A stretch of DNA of 64,000 nt. Source: Tetradesmus obliquus (taxonomy: Eukaryota > Chlorophyta > Chlorophyceae > Sphaeropleales > Scenedesmaceae). This document shows, in pieces, positions 36,460 through 48,642 of this stretch. The stretch is from contig CP126203.1 of assembly GCA_030272155.1 (NCBI GenBank), positions 3,720,001 to 3,784,000 of the forward strand, read 5' to 3'. Position 1 is the stretch's first letter, and each line of letters starts with the position of its first letter. The position numbers and the translations under genes are program-made. Below the pieces are notes generated by a model that had not been told where the DNA came from, did not search any database, and was given only the letters and a program-made list of their open reading frames with translations.

Positions 36460-37462
36460 GGCCTAGCTTGGCTGACTTTGGCGAGTTGTTCATGGACTAC
36501 TATGCTCAGTGGGATACCTCATGGCTCAGGCAGGCAGCTACAACACCAGGTGCACCGCCTGAGGACAGCTTCCTGGAGGAAGAGCAATCGGCTGCAAATA
36601 CCGCCGACGCCGCTGCTGCTGCAGCAGCAGCTGCTTCTGTGCCTCAGCTTGCACGTGGCCTGTTGCAGCAGGAGTCTGTAGGCCCATCGCCTTTTATGGC
36701 GCAGCAGCACTCAGAGCAGCAGCAGCAGCCGCAGGGCAGCAGGCAGCCAGCAGCTAGTGCACGCATAGCTGCAAGGCTGCAGATGCCCCTGCATGTCATC
36801 ACAGGGGAGAAATTCCACAAACTTGAGCCCCTGGGGAAGGGTCATTTGGCAGTGTATACCGCGGCACCTGGGAGAGTGCAGAGGTGGCAATCAAGGTGCT
36901 GGACAGCAGCAGCAGCAGCAGCAGCAGCAGCTCCTGGGCAGCTGGCAGTGGAGCATATGACAGGCTCAGGCAGCTCATGGAGAAGGAGGTCCTGCTACAG
37001 GTAAGCACCTTCAGCTGTTGCTTGGCAGCCAGCTGCCCATGCTCTTACAAAGAGATATGGAAAGGCTATTGCAGAACAGTTGAAAGCGGCACTTGCATGA
37101 GAGTACATAGCTGCAGATGGTGTGCCTATCGTTCGCAGCTCACTGCTTGATATACACAACAAAGCATAACTTGCAGGCCAAGCCTTTTAAGTAGCCCTTT
37201 AATTTGCACAATCTTTACGTATGTTGCCGTTTATGCATGTGGAGTATGCGCCAACTACTTAGTACACCTGCACCAACTGTGATTCATGCATTGTGCTTGC
37301 ATGTATTGCTGCTTGCAGGCAAAGTGCAGCCACCCCAATGTCGTCAAGTTCTACGCCATGTGCTACGACCCGCCAGCAATAGTGATGGAGCTGTGCTCAG
37401 GGGGCAGATCCCTGTTCAAAGCTCTGCAGGGAGCGAGGGACACACTCGACCTGCTGCAGCGG

Positions 37463-37506
<44 letters not shown>

Positions 37507-39134
37507 GCACGAGGCGCAGGTGGAGCCGCTTACCAGTGGCTGCAGGCAGCTGCTGGACTGGCAGACGCGCATTGAGCTGCTGCGGCAGGCTGCGAGCGTG
37601 TTGGCATTCATGCACCAAATGCCGCCGCGGCCGCTGCTGCACAACGATGTCAAGGGCAGACAACATGCTGCTGCAGGATGTCAAGCGCAACGGCTGGGTG
37701 CTCAAGGTGATATGGACAGATAGCCTGCTTGCATTTCCTCTGGGGGCATGTGTGCCCGCTGCAGGCTGTGCCCGAGCCAGCTATGCTGTCACAGCTGCCG
37801 AAACATCCCATTGCTGCAGCATGACCAATAGATTGCGCGCTGTTTGCAACCAGACACCTTGCTGTGCCCAAAATTGCTGCTACCACGTTTGCCTGCCGTG
37901 TCTGGGTCCCAGTGATATTTGAGAGAGGATAGTTACATGTGGGTCCTGGCACCATCTGATATGAATGCAACTACTGTATGATGCTGCGACAGTACTGCTA
38001 TGCATGATCTCGAGGGTGGCCTGAGAGTGTTGTCAGCCGCAGCATAGTCACTATGCTATTACGGTTATATCTTCAACCTACAACTCACGGTGTCTACACC
38101 CTGCTGTGTGGTCTGCTGGTGTGCTCAGGTAGCTGACTTTGGATTTGCACAGGAGGTTGCAGAGCCTGATGGCTGCGCAGCAGTTGAGCAGCACACCAAT
38201 GCACTCTGGGTGGCTCCCGAGGTGTTGAGAAGCCACAAGCACAGCAACTGCGGGCACTACACAGTTACCAAGGCGTCAGATGTGTACTCGTTTGCCGCGG
38301 TGATGTCAGAGGTGCTGGTGGGGCTGCCACCATTCGCGGAACCTGATGAAAATGGCTGCGTGAACCCCATGCAGGTGAGCTTGTGGTCGCGCCAGCAGCA
38401 CACTGTCCTGATGAAGACAGGTGCCGTTGCGAAGTTTGGTGTTTCCACAGGCTGCAATTCTTTGAATTCAGCCAGCTTGTGCGTTGGCAGTTGCTTGAAC
38501 TCACCAAGCACCAGGTCATGACAACACCCAATGTGTTTGTGTAGTGTCAATCTAAGCATTGCCGCATTTTGCAAGGCAGCAATGGCTTGTGAACCGCACA
38601 CATATCGCATTTCAATGTCAAAGATATGTGTTGGCATTCGGTCATAATCTCCAGGTTGCATGTGCAATTTGGGGATCTGATCTATTCTGGTGCTTGCTGT
38701 GCACGTTGCCCCGAACCCTGCAGCACCAGATGCAGGTGTGGCGTGTTATTTATGCAGCGGATACAGAGGAGCCAATACAATTGGCTTTCCCAGCAGCAGA
38801 GCTCCATTTGCCATGTCACAATGGAAGCAGCTGCCCTCAGAAACTAGTGGCCAAGCTGCGCAGCCTTTTTGAGCGCTGCTGCCACAGGGACCCCCAGCAG
38901 CGGCCGACAGCACAGCAGGTAGCGCAGCAGCTCGACAGCATCCACAAGCTGTCCAAGCAAGCGGCTGTAGCAGCTACGTCAAGCAGCAGCAGTGACAGGC
39001 TTGCCACGACGTGTGCCCAGGCAGCAGCAACGGCAGGGACAAGCGTGTGTAATATGACAGTTTTAGTGTGTGTCTGTGTGGCTGGCGCTTGCAGCTGTGC
39101 AGCCGCCCACACCCCTGTTGCTGTATGGCCGTGA
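36396..39134 (+). pseudogene. protein kinase with two single-base frame breaks
   Basis: Exons about 36396-37000, 37319-37706, 38129-38374 and 38736-39134 (TGA). Kinase landmarks: LEPLGKG then, one frame over, SFGSVYRGTWESAEVAIKVL with the VAIK lysine; LLHNDVK then, after another shift, ADNMLLQ (HRD-type loop as HND); VADFGFAQ (DFG); WVAPEVL (APE); ASDVYSFAAVMSEVLVG; C-lobe DPQQRPTAQQVA. One base is missing after AAGGG at about 36840 in the glycine loop, and one G is extra at about 37655. Exon 2 is 388 bases, which fits one extra base. Either the copy is a recent pseudogene or both are sequence errors in an active gene; splice sites and all catalytic motifs are intact, so error is quite possible. 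Group: TKL-like (inferred). The start is uncertain because the N-terminus is poly-Gln and overlaps the neighbour. Confidence 0.8.
36399..36456. repeat. CAG/CTG tract, about 19 triplets
   Basis: Pure CAG on the plus strand between the dirigent-like gene (minus) and the kinase gene (plus). On plus it reads poly-Gln in frame with the kinase ORF; on minus it is a CTG tract just before the first recognised exon. Confidence 0.97.
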
Positions 39135-39160
39135 CTGCTGCAGCTGTCACAAGTTGCAAG

Positions 39161-39207
39161 TGGCTCAAAAACGGGCTGCGTTCTCGCCGTGTAACACATA
39201 AGTCGTG
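39161..39207. repeat. dispersed 47-bp repeat, copy 1
   Basis: TGGCTCAAAAACGGGCTGCG continuing to GTCGTG at 39207 is matched at 48643-48689 with about 7 differences. It contains CGTGTAACACA, including a TGTAA motif at 39190-39194 that lies 56 bases after the kinase stop. Probably a transposon remnant. Confidence 0.85.
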
Positions 39208-40212
39208 CGATTTCTATAGCATTCACAGCAGTCACAGAAATTTGCATAAGTTACATTCATGCAAGCATGAGACTGAAGCTGCACATGTCGCTTGTTATGC
39301 CAAATTACGTGCCATATGCCTGCAGCTCCAGAGGGCATTTGCAGCGCCCACCATATATGCGCTGCATGCAGGACCCCTTGTACACCCCGACTGTACATGC
39401 CCTGTATGGGAGTCCCATGGGAGTCCCATGATGGGAAACAGGTGTAACATCACTGATGTGGCACAGGCTATCACGCAAGTTGAGCAGCATCCAATGAAAG
39501 GCTACAGATAACAGATCTGTTTAGTCTAGACCGTCAGAACCATCAACCAGGACGACATATGCAGCTGCCCATGAACAGCAAGCTGCCGCAGATCAGCATG
39601 CCAATAGACAGCAAACAAGCACAGCTTGACAGAAGCTAGCAGGCTGCACATATGCACATGGCTGCACATGTGCACATATATGGCTGCACATATGCACATA
39701 TGAACATCTCACTGAGCACCCAGTGGGTGCTGCCTTGTGGACAGCACTGCACGACACCTGGTGATGGTCCCGGACCGCTCTTTATTAACATGGCACTGCA
39801 GGAAGCTCCACAAGTTTGCCACATTGCAGGCTAGCAATGCAATTGCAATCGCACACACAATGTACAGATAGGTTCTGCTGTTGCATGAATCCGCGCATGT
39901 GCCTTCAAAGCAATGTTGCAGTTATACAGAGCCACAAAGCAGAGTGACATGCATCCGGATCATGCATCGGCCAAAGTGGTATGGTTGCAACCATTAAAGC
40001 AAGGTGAAAGGAACCGTGCCCCTGTTTCACAGGCAACAGATCTGCATTGCCATTGCGTCACAGCAATTAGATGCACATCAAAGGTGCATCCAGTAAGTTG
40101 TATGTGTGTCATGCGGAAATGGGGCAAGGTTCAGGCGCACTGGATTGGACGCAGCGGCCTCCTTGGTACTCAACACAATCCTAGCAGCAGTGAGGGATAT
40201 GCAGGCAGAATG
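39208..40212. other. no gene seen
   Basis: Short frames without motifs. A small direct repeat of GGCTGCACATATGCACAT type lies at about 39643-39700. Confidence 0.4.
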
Positions 40213-41553
40213 CATTACATTACATTACATTACATGCTCCAGTCAACGAGGAGTGGGAACCCCAGTCAGGAGCCAACAAGAGGCTCATAGGGGGAGGAAA
40301 CATCGAAGAACAACTCATCATCATCCAAACCGTCAGAAGAGAACGCAGAAAAAAACTCATCAGCATCATCAATAACTTGAGCAATAGCCTGACAGGACAG
40401 AAGGACCTCAGGATCAGTGTCCGGGTGACACCGCAACACAATGCAGCAATGCAGCAATGCAGGACACAATGCAGCAATGCAGGATTGCACTGGCTGGTTA
40501 GTAACAGAATAACATAACACACAGACAAGACAGGACAAGGAGCTACACCGTAGACAAGAACAAGAGGTAGAGACTGCCAGATTCACGTAACAAGCTGACA
40601 GTACAGCAGCAGACACAGCAGCTGTACTCTACCAGCAAACAGCGCAGATCAAGCGGAGCTGCGCTGCACACTGGGGCAGGGTCATAAACAAGCAGTAAAA
40701 TGCAGGGGCTCTGACTGCACGATACCACTCTAGCAAGGTGACACACTGCAGCAGATCGACTGTAGAGATCTGCCGCAGTACCTGACACTGACAATGACAC
40801 TGAAGAACAAACAAGACTGACGCAGCACTGTCACACCAACCGTGGAGAGAACCAGACAAGAAGAACCAGTAGATCGAAGGACCAGAAGACTCGACAAGCC
40901 AGACACCACTGAGCACTGCGTGCAGCAGACAACAGTGATGTCAGTAACACACAGAGGGAGAGATCTACTAAGCACAGCACAGAACAGGCTGCGCGCAGCA
41001 CAGCCGAAGGTAATCTGCTGCACTCAAGACAAGACAATACAACTAAGCAGGTTTAGACGGTGCTGTGCTTGCAAGCTGGCCTACACAGGGAATTTTTACG
41101 AGCAACTTGTGTGGCAGAAAGATGGTGTAAAGATCTGACAGTGCTGGGTCTGGATCAGCCCAAATTGAGAGAGAGAAGTTGAGAAACAACAGCTGTGCAC
41201 TCGCTGACCAAACAGTACGGATAGAAGCGTCTGCTGGCTGGCAGTCTGGCTCAGAATAGGCCTTTTGACAGGGAGGTATTACGAATAACCTGCTGACTGC
41301 CGATACAGCTGATGCGAGAGAAATCAAGCTGCACAGCAAGGGCTGTCGAGCTGCTGGGCACTGACGGAATGGACCAGTGGGGCTAAAGTCGCGGGCCGGG
41401 CCTTGTTTGTAGGACGTTACACTGCTGATGAAGAAGGCAATGTGTCACAACCATACTAGAGCACACGAGCATGAACGCGAGCCAGCGACAAACGGGGCTC
41501 GCACGCCATTTGAGCAGTCGGCAAACCACCAACAGGACCAACAGGTCCGTCGG
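40213..41553 (-). mobile_element. retroelement-like copy with (TGTAA)n tail, coding on the minus strand
   Basis: On the minus strand the sequence ends with coding-like text (VIDDADEFFSAFSSDG, then ELFFDVSSPYEPLVGS and a stop near 40283), a short 3' UTR, and a (TGTAA)n tail at about 40213-40232. Two short copies of the same end (46379-46474 and 49353-49421) are truncated at the far side, as expected for target-primed non-LTR retrotransposons. The span 40213-41553 lacks the CAG triplets typical of the window. A possible 6-base target duplication AGAATG (40207-40212 and 41554-41559) sets the tentative right edge. No reverse transcriptase motif is visible, so this copy is decayed, truncated or non-autonomous. 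Confidence 0.55.
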
Positions 41554-41559
41554 AGAATG

Positions 41560-42315
41560 GGACTGCTTTCTGAAAACAAGGCACGACGGCAGCAAACCAG
41601 GCTCAATCTACTAACAACCAACTAATAATTCTGCCCGGACAAAGCAATAGACCAATTCTCGCCTGCGTGATGGTGTCAACCACGCAACCCGCCTTGCATC
41701 TTGCATAGATGGCGGCAAATGGCGACCTGACCAACAAGCAGGATGATACATGCCATATCAAGAGCAAAAGTGCACGAGAAGATAGCACGTAGCATTTAAA
41801 CACTTGCTGAGCACTTGAGACAGCTGCTTGGCTGTGCACGGTGCTGCAACACGCAATTGTAAAGCAGAAGCAGGCAATTACAAGCAGCGAGGTGATAAAA
41901 ATCCCTCGTGCATTTATTTAATACAAACAACGTTCTCTTGCAGGCATACGGCTGGATGCAGCTGCCAACACAGCGAACCACTGCAGGTGCATAGTTCACA
42001 CTTCACAGCTGCCTAGCTGCAGCTGCGCAGTTTGATTTCAGCGCATAACCGGCCGTTGCTTTTACACACAGCTGATTGCAGAAACAACACATGTTCGGCA
42101 AACCACTCATGTTCGGCATGACATGTGGTTCAGTCGTCTCTGCAGTGCTGGCCACATGCGGTAGCCATCAACGCCCATTGCCTCGCAGACAACAAAACTC
42201 AGCGGTATCTGCTGCTCAGTCCCTGCTCTGTCCAGGCCATCACTTCCAGGTTCATTGTCCAATGCCTTGCCACATCCACAGCCGCGCTTCAATCTAGCTT
42301 GGTGTTGTAACCCCT
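41560..42315. other. no gene seen
   Basis: Intergenic stretch between the retroelement-like copy and the 3' end of the FAS1 gene. No conserved motif found in six frames. Confidence 0.4.
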
Positions 42316-42320
42316 TTACA
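42316..42320 (-). terminator. candidate polyadenylation signal TGTAA of the FAS1 gene
   Basis: TGTAA on the minus strand starts 5 bases after the stop codon (42327-42325). This matches the chlorophyte signal but would give an extremely short 3' UTR. Confidence 0.35.
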
Positions 42321-42324
42321 TTGT

Positions 42325-43033
42325 TCAGTCGTCGCTCTGACCAGGCCCATCGCTGCCTGCGTCATTGTCCATGAGTTGGGTGGAGGCGTCAACCACGCCA
42401 TTGGCATATGTAGGGTTGACGGGGAACCTGCAAACACAAGGGTGGCAGAAGCATGAGCACAGGCCGGTGCCAAGAAAAGAGGTGCCATGCAGGCTGTGGC
42501 TACCCAAACATGCTCTGCAGCGACTGCAACTGTGCAGTTCCTTGAAGCATTGTGACAATCTTTCATATGCAGAATCACAAGAGATGCAAAGCATCTGACA
42601 CGGCAAACAATGATGAGACCTTGCTTGATCAAGTACCTGTTGGCTTCATGCACATTGTCCACTGCATCCAGGCCTGCAGCAGACACGGCACCTGGCGCGC
42701 CGTTTGAGTTGACGGCCACAGATACTGCTTGCTCCTCAGCATTAAGCTCCAGGGACTGTACATAGTCAAACCTGCACAGCATTCCATCGGCACACATGCA
42801 CGTCAGAGGCTGTGGCTGAGATCCAGCATGCTGTTTGACAGCCGTATAACGTGCAGAGTGTCCTGTGGCCAAGGGACTGCACATAGTCAAACCTGGACAG
42901 AAACCAATGAGCAGAGTTAGGTGACATCATATAAAACCTTTTGTGGGCTTGAGTACACACGCGGCGTCTGACAGCTGCACATTCTGAGCTGTTGCTATCA
43001 TCAAAAGGCAGGTAATGTAATGTTATGTAACAA

Positions 43034-43073
<40 letters not shown>

Positions 43074-44213
43074 GCCTGCCGCAGTATGACCTGGAAGCAC
43101 ACACCAGAGCATGCTTTCTGGTGAGTTTCTCACAGCACATCCGGCGGCCCCGCTTGCAGCCGGCCGCCAGATGCCGTTTCAATAGCAGTAGCTCACTCGT
43201 CATGCTCCTCCGCGCCATGTCCATCACCTAAGCTGCCATCTTTCACTTTGTCTGCAGGCACGCCACAGTTAAGTATGGTATCCAACATGTTACACATGTT
43301 ACTCACTCGTCACGCTCGTCCGCGCCGTGTCCATCACCCAAGCTACCATCATTGACTTTGTCCGCAGGTGCACCACTGTAATATAACATGTTATTCTACA
43401 TGTTACACATGTTGCTCACTCGTCACGCTCCTCTGCGCCGTGTCCATCACCCAAGCTACCATCATTGACTTTGTCCGCAGGTGCACCACTGCAACATGAC
43501 ATGTTATTTTACATGATACACATGCTGCTCACTCGTCACGCTCCTCTGCGCCGTGCCCATCGCCCAGGCCGCCGTCATCGACTTTGCCCTCAGGCGCACC
43601 ACCGGGGCGGCTCAGCAGTTTCCTCCCTGCACCAACCTGCACCAGGCATCAACACATACAATGCACATCAAGTGATGACGTAGTGGCGCTGCTGCTGCTG
43701 CTGCTGCTGTTGTTGTTGCTTGTGCTCCAGCAGCCTCCTGCCTGCACTGACCTGCACAGGCAGCGTGGGGTGCAGCGCAACGCAGTGTCAGAAATTGTGA
43801 TTACCACCTGCCTGCCGCTGCTCCTGATGGTGCACCATCGGGGCGGCTCAGCAGCTTCCTGCCGGCACCAACCTGCACAAGTATTGCGGGGTGCAGTGCA
43901 ATGCAGTGTCAGCGCAACAGCGTTTTCCTGGCTTTCACGGCTCCTGTTGCGCATCCTGCAGGGTGGATCAACAGCCTCCAATTCACACCAACCTGCAAAA
44001 GCCGCGCAGCGCATTCTGTAGTGCCAGCGAGGAATATTCCAAACTGCTGCTGCTGCCGCTACTGCTGCTACTGCTGCTGTTTGTACTGCTGTAAACATCC
44101 AGGTCTCTAGCAACGGCCTGTGGCATGACCCTCAAGCAAAGCGTGTAGAGTTTCACGTGGTCTGCGGACGTATGCTTGTAGCAAGCGTATGTCTGCTTCC
44201 AGCTTTTTCCGGA

Positions 44214-44254
<41 letters not shown>

Positions 44255-45890
44255 GTTCATCACTGATGCTGCAGCTGTTAGTGAGCATGTTGCCTCTGCT
44301 TTTGCATACGCTGCCAACAAGCGCGTGCTATGAGTAGTACATACGGACAAACGTGTTCACACAAGGTGCTGATGCTTCACATGTAACCGTCAGCTTGCAT
44401 CACCCGTCAACAGCCAGGCGCTGCAGCAAAGTACACAGCTGCTTTCTTGTGACACAGCACTCACAGTAGCAGGCGGCATCGCAACTGGTGCTGTGGTAAG
44501 CGCTGGCAGGGTGAACGTCAAAGTGAAGAATGGCTTCGAAGTGAAAAATGGCTTGCTGATTGTGATGGTCTGTGATTCCCAGGTTGGCCTATTGTGGTCA
44601 ACAGTGGCGGCCCCAGCAGGTGCTGCTGTTGCTGCAGCAGCAGCCGGTGCAGGCGCACCAGCAGCAGCTACTGCAGACTGCTTCAAGGGCTTCAGCACAT
44701 TGTCAATCACGTGTATCTCAGCCTGCAATCATTGGTGGCAGCAGCACACATTGGCAGCGGCACATGTTGGCAGCAGCAGACATTGGCATCAGCAGATGTG
44801 CTGCAGGTAGCAGTGCCAATTTAGCAAAGGCCTGAGCACGCTGTTTGGCACTTGCACCTCAGCCTGCATGTTTTGTGGGACATGTGATTGGCAGCAGCAA
44901 CAGCTGTATACAAGAGGAAAGGGGAGTGAAGGCGGCTGAGCAGTGGCACACTGGACAAAGACATGCACTGTGTTCAAGCAGATGAGGTAGAATTGAGCAG
45001 TGGCACACTGGACAAAGACATGCACTGTGTTCAAGCAGATGAGGTAGAATTGAGCAGTGGCACACTGGACAAAGACATGCACTGTGTTCAAGCAGATGAG
45101 GTAGAATTCAGCAGTGGCACACTGGACAAAGACATGCACTGTGTTCAAGCAGATGAGGTAGAATTGCTGGATTACATTGACAATCACGGACTACTTGAAT
45201 TCAAGTAAGGTGCATATAACCAGCACAGTGCAATGGTTGAACGAAATGATGGCGAAGCGTCTCCTGGCAGTGACAAAGCCGCTGCACTGCTCATTGGTCT
45301 CACCTTACTGACAAACATGTTCGGGCTGAGCACCTTGGCTGCTGAGCCGCCGCTCAGGGTCACATATGCCGCATAGTTTTGCAGTCCTGAGGCCTTGTGT
45401 ACCCCACCCTCCCTGCGGACACACAAGAATGCTTTTGCAGCTTCATGCTGTGCATCTGACAATTGTATGCATTCCGGTTCATGTTTCAAGGTTTGCGTGT
45501 GATCTAGTAAGCACAGCTGTCTGCAGTTCCAAAACTGGATCACTCTCTGTTTGTAGATGACGCTAAGGCCTGGCCCTCCGACACTGGACAGCTCAGCGCC
45601 ATAGATGATGAGGGAAACCGAGCCTCCCTCAAAACCCAAACAAAGACCGTGTAGAATAGATGAATTATGCTGTGTTGAGGGGCGTGACATATCCCTTGCA
45701 GGTGCATTGTGGTCTATACATGTCATGTGCATGTTGTAGCAAGCAGCCACCTGCAGTGCAGAAGGCATGAAAAAAGCTCACGGTTTGTAGGTGATGCTCA
45801 GCCCTGGCCCTCCCGCGCTGGCCAGCTCAGCGCCCTGCTTGAAGCCAGCAGGAATGCTCAGGTCCCTGCCAGCAATCACATGGTTCCTGT

Positions 45891-45921
<31 letters not shown>

Positions 45922-48132
45922 CTCGCTGGAGCGACACAGTATCTATGCAGGCATGCAACCAGCACTCCCTGACAGGCTGAGCTGCCGCTGGTGGTTTGCG
46001 CCATGGAGTTGTTGATGCAACTGCGAAAATGTGGATTTTGCAAAGGTACTCACTTAAGTAGCGCGGCAATGTCCGCCGCAGGTGCAGCCAGTGACACGCC
46101 AGCTTGCTTGAAGGCAGCATCAGTCGGCAGGAACAGCGTGTTGCTTGCACCCTCAGCTACTAAGGCAGCTGCTGCAGGGCCTGCTGCTGTGATGGCGGCT
46201 GCTGCTGTGGAGAAGGTTTTTGGCAGGGTGGTGAAGAGCTTTTTGAAGCTGGGCCAGTAGGCACCTGCAGCAAAGAGTCAACAAGCAGTCAAAGCAATTG
46301 ATCATGATGGTAGTAACTTGTGCTGTGGGGAATGTTTTGGGCAGGGTGCTGAACATTTTCTGGAAGCTATGCCAATAGCATTACATTACATTACATGCTC
46401 CACTCAACGAGGAGTGGGAACCCCAGTCAGGAGCCAACGAGAGGCTCATAGGGGGAGGAAACATCGAAGAAAAACAATAGGCACCTGCAGCAAGTAAACG
46501 TACATGAGCAGAGTATGTAAGGCAGTCTGCTGATTCCTGTATATGCCTTGACACAATTCGGTGTTAGCGGATTTAACATGGTGCCTGCAGCGCATGCCCT
46601 TTTTGGCTGCTGGACTGCAACATTTACTGCTGTCAAAGTGCACTGCAAGCAGTCTGGTGACCAAATTGCAAATGGTCACTGGCAAAAACAAAACAAGTGA
46701 CAAGAAGTGTAACATTTAATAAGCGCTTTCAAAGCGCGTGCAAGTTGCACGCACCTGAGTACAGCACCCTGTCAATGACATGGACTCTGTGGCCACCCTC
46801 TCCAAGGTCTGCTGCTGTCACGTGTGCAATGTTGCCTTGCACGTCCCGCACCAGCCACTGCTGCGGCTTGCCTGCCTTGCTGGCCTGCAGCATCAAATAT
46901 TGTGTTGCTGTCTCAGTTAGGACTGCTACTTGGACCAACACTTCAGTTGCGAGGGTGCAAGCCACCAAGAGAGGTTGACCAGCTGAGAAAGCAGCCACAT
47001 GACAGTACGCCGGCAGCAATGGTGTTAGCAACAGCTACGCCGCAGCAGCCGTTGCTGCTGCTGCTGCTACAGCACACACAGCTGCTGTGTGCGCTGCAGC
47101 AACATCTTGCACTGCTGCTGAAGCGCTACATGTCCCAGATGTGTGCAGTGCACAACACGGCAAACAGAACCCAGCGCTGACACTTTCTAGTTACATGGTG
47201 ACAGATGCAAGCACACACACCTCCTTCATTGTGACACTGTAGGGCTCTGCTGCTGTCATAACCCTAAGTCCCTTTCCGTTCTTCTTCTGTGCGAGTTTCG
47301 CTGTGAAGTTGCTGCTGCTGGCCGTGACACCCAGCAGCAGATGGTAGCCCAAAATGGCATCTGCAAGCGCCTCGTCTTGCTGCAGGTAGTCCCATGTGAT
47401 ACCCATGTCTTTCAGAAACATGTTGAAAGCCTTTGGGCACAAGGCAACGACGAGCAGCCTTTGAGTGTTTAGTGCAGTTGGAAGTCCCAGCAAGCAGCAG
47501 GCTACTAGTAGCTGCAGCTGTGAAGGCTTGGATCAGACTTGAACCGTTGCACAGCTAATGGCATTCGCATGTAGTTATCGTGAACAGGTGAGGAATCTGC
47601 TCCAAGACACTTTCGTTATCTCTGACCCAGGATTTGGGCGAGCTGCTGCGGCAGTCAACTGACTGCCAGACGCTTGGCTGCAGTGACTCACTGAGCACGT
47701 GCTTCATTGCATAATCGGCCCTGAATGACGCACATCTCCAGCACGCCCGCTCCTACCTGATCCGTGGGCGCCAAAATAGTGATGCGAACGTTTGGTTTGG
47801 AAAGGGCATCGTGCGCCCCCGCAAACCTTGCCAGCTGCTCGAAGCGCGTCAGGCTATTGTCTTGCACTGTCTGCATCGGGTGCTTTGTCACCGGCGACGC
47901 CGCGGCCTGCGACATGATCATATACAGATCACTGCATTTCAGTGCAGTCAACGGTGACGCGAGAGCCAGGACCAGGCAGCACGAGTCACCACTGCTCAGA
48001 GTCTCGTGCACAATCGTTGCAATGCCCATCAGGCATGCCAAAAAGCGATATTAAAGTAGTGTAAGGTATTTGCTAGCTCACCTGGCAGGATAGCAGAAAC
48101 ATCAGGGCGAACATCTTGGCGTAGATCTCCAT
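42325..48132 (-). CDS. secreted protein with two fasciclin (FAS1) domains, 11 exons
   Basis: FAS1 proteins act in adhesion at the cell surface or wall. Minus-strand exons: 48132-48082, 47906-47757, 47430-47221, 46884-46755, 46264-46054, 45886-45782, 45412-45304, 44722 to about 44600, 43636-43533, 42771-42637, 42427-42325 (TGA). The first exon (MEIYAKMFALMFLLSC) is a short hydrophobic leader. Domain 1: VRITILAPTDQ-AFNMFLKDMG, LADAILGYHLLLGV, HVTAADLG, RVHVIDRVLYSG. Domain 2: ASNTLFLPTDAAFKQAGV, IAALLKNHVIAGRDLS, AAKVLSPNMFVSK, AEIHVIDNVLKPL. The H-V-I-D ends are the family's H2-like motif. The tail is Ala/Pro-rich, then GAGRKLLSRPGGAP and an acidic end (MDNDAGSDGPGQSDD). Phases agree except at the exon ending near 44600, whose donor I could not fix. 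A truncated retroelement sits in the intron at 46379-46474. Confidence 0.88.
43195..44000 (-). repeat. FAS1 gene: three head echoes and three tail echoes of one exon
   Basis: The exon at 43636-43533 (VGAGRKLLSRPGG to GAEERD) is flanked on both sides. Its head plus acceptor (GTTGGTGC) recurs at about 43993, 43872 and 43755 (upstream in sense). Its tail plus donor (GATGGGCACGGCGCAGAGGA type, then GTGAGC) recurs ending near 43415, 43300 and 43195 (downstream). This gives up to four acceptors and four donors for one exon. Confidence 0.92.
44810..45655 (-). repeat. FAS1 gene: further exon echoes
   Basis: 45655-45550 is a diverged copy of the tail of exon 45886-45782 (GAELASAGGPGLSITYK becomes GAELSSVGGPGLSVIYK). 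44875-44820 is a diverged head copy of exon 44722 (AEIHVIDNVLKPL becomes AEVQVPNSVLRPL). Confidence 0.85.
44939..45166. repeat. 57-bp tandem repeat, 4 units
   Basis: Units start at 44939, 44996, 45053 and 45110 and are almost identical. 57 is 19 codons, so all frames that are open in one unit stay open; the plus strand reads MHCVQADEVELSSGTLDKD per unit. It lies in an intron of the minus-strand FAS1 gene, so coding is unlikely. Confidence 0.97.
46379..46474 (-). mobile_element. 5'-truncated retroelement copy (96 bp) with 6-bp target duplication
   Basis: Identical in its 3' part to the element end at 40213: (TTACA)n, then GCTCCACTCAACGAGGAGTG and on to the codons for FFDVSSPYEPLVGS (minus strand). 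It is flanked by CAATAG at 46373-46378 and 46475-46480. It inserted inside an older echo of the FAS1 exon 46264-46054: the host sequence GAAGCTATGCCAATAG/GCACCTGCAG is a copy of GAAGCTGGGCCAGTAGGCACCTGCAG. Confidence 0.88.
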
Positions 48133-48642
48133 GTGGCCAATTTTTTTTGCATGCAACTGGTCAAGTTTAAGCCACCATTAAAACCGTTCATCCACGGGTT
48201 TCCAAAGGTCCAGGTCGTCGCGGCCGAGGCGAGTGACAGCACCTATTGTGGGTTTGATATACACCTGTAGTCGCACAAAGTGTATCAAGTTCAGGCTGTA
48301 AGCTCCAGTAAACAACCGGCGATTCTTATACTCGCCTTTTTGAGTTTACTGTCCAGCTGCAAGTGTTTGCCAGTCGGTTCGCTGTGAAAATCACGTACAG
48401 GTACAGACACGTGCATAGTCCACTTGCCATGTGTATTCAAACCACCTCACAAGTACTGCAAGGCATGCTGCATACCCTGAAACAACAGTGCCAAAAATCT
48501 ATGTTTGCAAGAACATTAGGTCTGTCGCGCCGTGTACGGCATGCTACTGTAGCTGTGCAGCTGTTGCACTGTACTACACTGGCAGTGCACATGCGGCTGG
48601 CCCATTGGGATGAGCTTGGTGGTTGCCCAATGAGCCTGTAAC

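Noticed and set aside
41043-41339. Possible reverse transcriptase fragment in the retroelement-like copy
   Set aside because: No YxDD box or other RT motif in any frame.
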